This document shows, piece by piece, positions 62,838 to 64,000 of a DNA stretch of 64,000 nt. How positions within the stretch are numbered: position 1 is the first letter of the stretch; each line of letters begins with the position of its first letter. Position numbers and translations under genes: made by a program. A model generated the notes under the pieces. The model searched no databases. It had not been told where the DNA came from and was given only the letters and a program-made list of their open reading frames with translations. The DNA lies in the NCBI RefSeq assembly GCF_014646215.1, contig NZ_BMNA01000016.1, positions 1-64,000 on the forward strand. Reading direction: 5' to 3'. The DNA comes from Nakamurella endophytica (GTDB taxonomy: Bacteria > Actinomycetota > Actinomycetes > Mycobacteriales > Nakamurellaceae).

Positions 62838-64000
62838 ATGAAGGCGTTGACCTGGCACGGCAAGCGGGACGTCCGAGTGGACGAGGTCCCGGATCCGCGG
62901 ATCCAGGAGCCCACCGACGCGATCATCAAGGTCACCTCGACGGCGATCTGCGGGTCCGACCTGCACCTGTACGAGGTGCTCGGGCCTTACCTCGCCGAGG
63001 GCGACATCCTCGGCCACGAGCCGATGGGCGTCGTCGAGGAGGTCGGCAGCGGGGTCACCCAGATCAAGCCGGGCGACCGGGTGGTCGTCCCGTTCAACAT
63101 CTCCTGCGGACACTGCGTGTTCTGCACCGAGGGACTGCAGTCCCAGTGCGAGACCACGCAGGTCAAGGAGCAGGGCAAGGGCGCCTCGCTGTTCGGGTAC
63201 ACCTCGCTGTACGGCTCGGTGCCCGGCGGGCAGGCGGAGTACCTGCGGGTGCCGCAGGCCCAGTACGGGCCGATCAAGATCGGTCCCGACGGCCCGGACG
63301 AGCGCTACCTGTTCCTGTCCGACATCCTCCCGACGGCGTGGCAGGCGGTCGCGTACGCGGCGGTGCCGGACGGCGGCACGCTCGCGGTGCTGGGCCTCGG
63401 TCCGGTCGGCCAGTTCTGCACCCGCATCGGCCGCCACCTGGGCTTCCGGGTCATCGGCGTCGACCCGGTCCCCGAGCGGCGGGTGATGGCCGCCCGGCAC
63501 GGCATCGAGGTGCTCGATCCGGCCACCGTCGATGACGTCCCCACCGCACTCATCGAGCTGACGAGCGGGTACGGCCCGCACGCGGTGATCGACGCGGTCG
63601 GCATGGAGGCGCACGGCTCGGCCGGCGCGACCGCCGGCAAGCTCGCCCAGGCGGCCGTCGGGCTGCTGCCGGACGCGGTGGCCCGCACGCTCATCGAGAA
63701 GAGCGGTGTGGATCGGCTGACCGCGCTGCACAACGCCATCTCGGCGGTGCGCCGCGGTGGCACGGTGTCGATCAGCGGCGTCTACGGCGGCACGGCCGAT
63801 CCGATGCCGATGATGGACCTGTTCGACAAGCAGGTGCAGGTGCGGATGGGCCAGTGCAACGTCAAGAAGTGGATCGACGACATCCTGCCGCTGGTCGAGG
63901 ACCCGGCCGACCCGCTGGGCACGCTGGACCTGACCACCCACCGGGTGCCGCTGGCCGAGGCGCCGCAGGCCTACGAGACCTTCCAGAAGAAGGAGGACGG
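62838..64000 (+). CDS. Zinc-dependent alcohol dehydrogenase (partial, cut by window end)
   Basis: At least 387 residues of a medium-chain dehydrogenase. ICGSDLHLYE and GHEPMGVVEEVG give the catalytic zinc ligands, and CGHCVFCTEGLQSQC the structural zinc cysteines. The cofactor site is LAVLGLGPVGQFC, and the FDKQVQVRMGQCNVKKW region resembles glutathione-independent formaldehyde dehydrogenase and related threonine dehydrogenases. GAGAGG precedes ATG 62838. The frame is open at 64000; the real protein is probably only slightly longer. The substrate is unknown. Confidence 0.87.
   Translation, partial: MKALTWHGKRDVRVDEVPDPRIQEPTDAIIKVTSTAICGSDLHLYEVLGPYLAEGDILGHEPMGVVEEVGSGVTQIKPGDRVVVPFNISCGHCVFCTEGLQSQCETTQVKEQGKGASLFGYTSLYGSVPGGQAEYLRVPQAQYGPIKIGPDGPDERYLFLSDILPTAWQAVAYAAVPDGGTLAVLGLGPVGQFCTRIGRHLGFRVIGVDPVPERRVMAARHGIEVLDPATVDDVPTALIELTSGYGPHAVIDAVGMEAHGSAGATAGKLAQAAVGLLPDAVARTLIEKSGVDRLTALHNAISAVRRGGTVSISGVYGGTADPMPMMDLFDKQVQVRMGQCNVKKWIDDILPLVEDPADPLGTLDLTTHRVPLAEAPQAYETFQKKED

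Overview
The window is very GC-rich DNA (about 70% or more by eye), densely packed, with many GTG starts and many 4-base ATGA/GTGA overlaps. It encodes a bacterial proteasome activator (Bpa/PafE type, ending GQYL), Tat-dependent lipoproteins with long Ser/Ala-rich linkers, and many TetR, MarR, GntR, DeoR and Lrp regulators. This points to a soil- or surface-type actinobacterium with a proteasome. Nakamurellales or Geodermatophilales would fit, but that is a guess. No tRNA, rRNA, CRISPR array, phage or transposase was recognised. This is catabolic chromosome, not a mobile island.

Layout: (1) 0.1-5.5 kb: neutral zinc metallopeptidase, a luciferase-like/hemerythrin fusion divergent from a MarR regulator, a GH13 glycosidase divergent from a TetR regulator. 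(2) 5.6-13.3 kb: a hydroxyproline divergon. The minus strand carries a three-subunit D-hydroxyproline dehydrogenase, a DapA-like deaminase, a 4-hydroxyproline epimerase and a GntR/FCD regulator. The plus strand carries a second proline-racemase-family enzyme coupled to an ornithine-cyclodeaminase-family reductase. (3) 13.5-22.7 kb: TetR plus DHA2 exporter, a secreted DUF4185-like protein, GNAT, quinone reductase, Bpa, a DUF1345 membrane protein, and an ECF41-like sigma factor divergent from a VOC protein behind a near-perfect ECF41 promoter. (4) 22.8-37.6 kb: a polyamine divergon. The minus strand carries potD-potA-potB-potC, aldehyde dehydrogenase, a PuuB-like oxidase, a Cys-rich pentapeptide protein and an unusual agmatinase/saccharopine-dehydrogenase fusion. 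The plus strand carries an Lrp regulator, a class III aminotransferase and a second FAD oxidoreductase. (5) 38-41 kb: a frameshifted old yellow enzyme, HAD phosphatase and TetR. (6) 41.0-48.6 kb: an operon joining a NitT/TauT-type ABC importer to a molybdenum hydroxylase of unknown substrate. (7) 48.8-58.6 kb: a candidate sulfated-compound regulon: formylglycine-generating enzyme, LacD/YihT-like aldolase, ADP-PFK-like sugar kinase, DeoR regulator, Gfo/Idh dehydrogenase, a sulfatase with a CxPxR site, and a second NitT/TauT importer. (8) 59-64 kb: VOC protein, phytoene-desaturase-like oxidoreductase, SDR, SRPBCC protein and a zinc alcohol dehydrogenase cut by the window end.

The strongest leads are the agmatinase/saccharopine-dehydrogenase fusion, the sulfatase/FGE/kinase/aldolase regulon whose two operons share an 11-base upstream motif, the ECF41 promoter reading into a VOC gene, the luciferase-like/hemerythrin fusion, and the frameshift in the old yellow enzyme gene.
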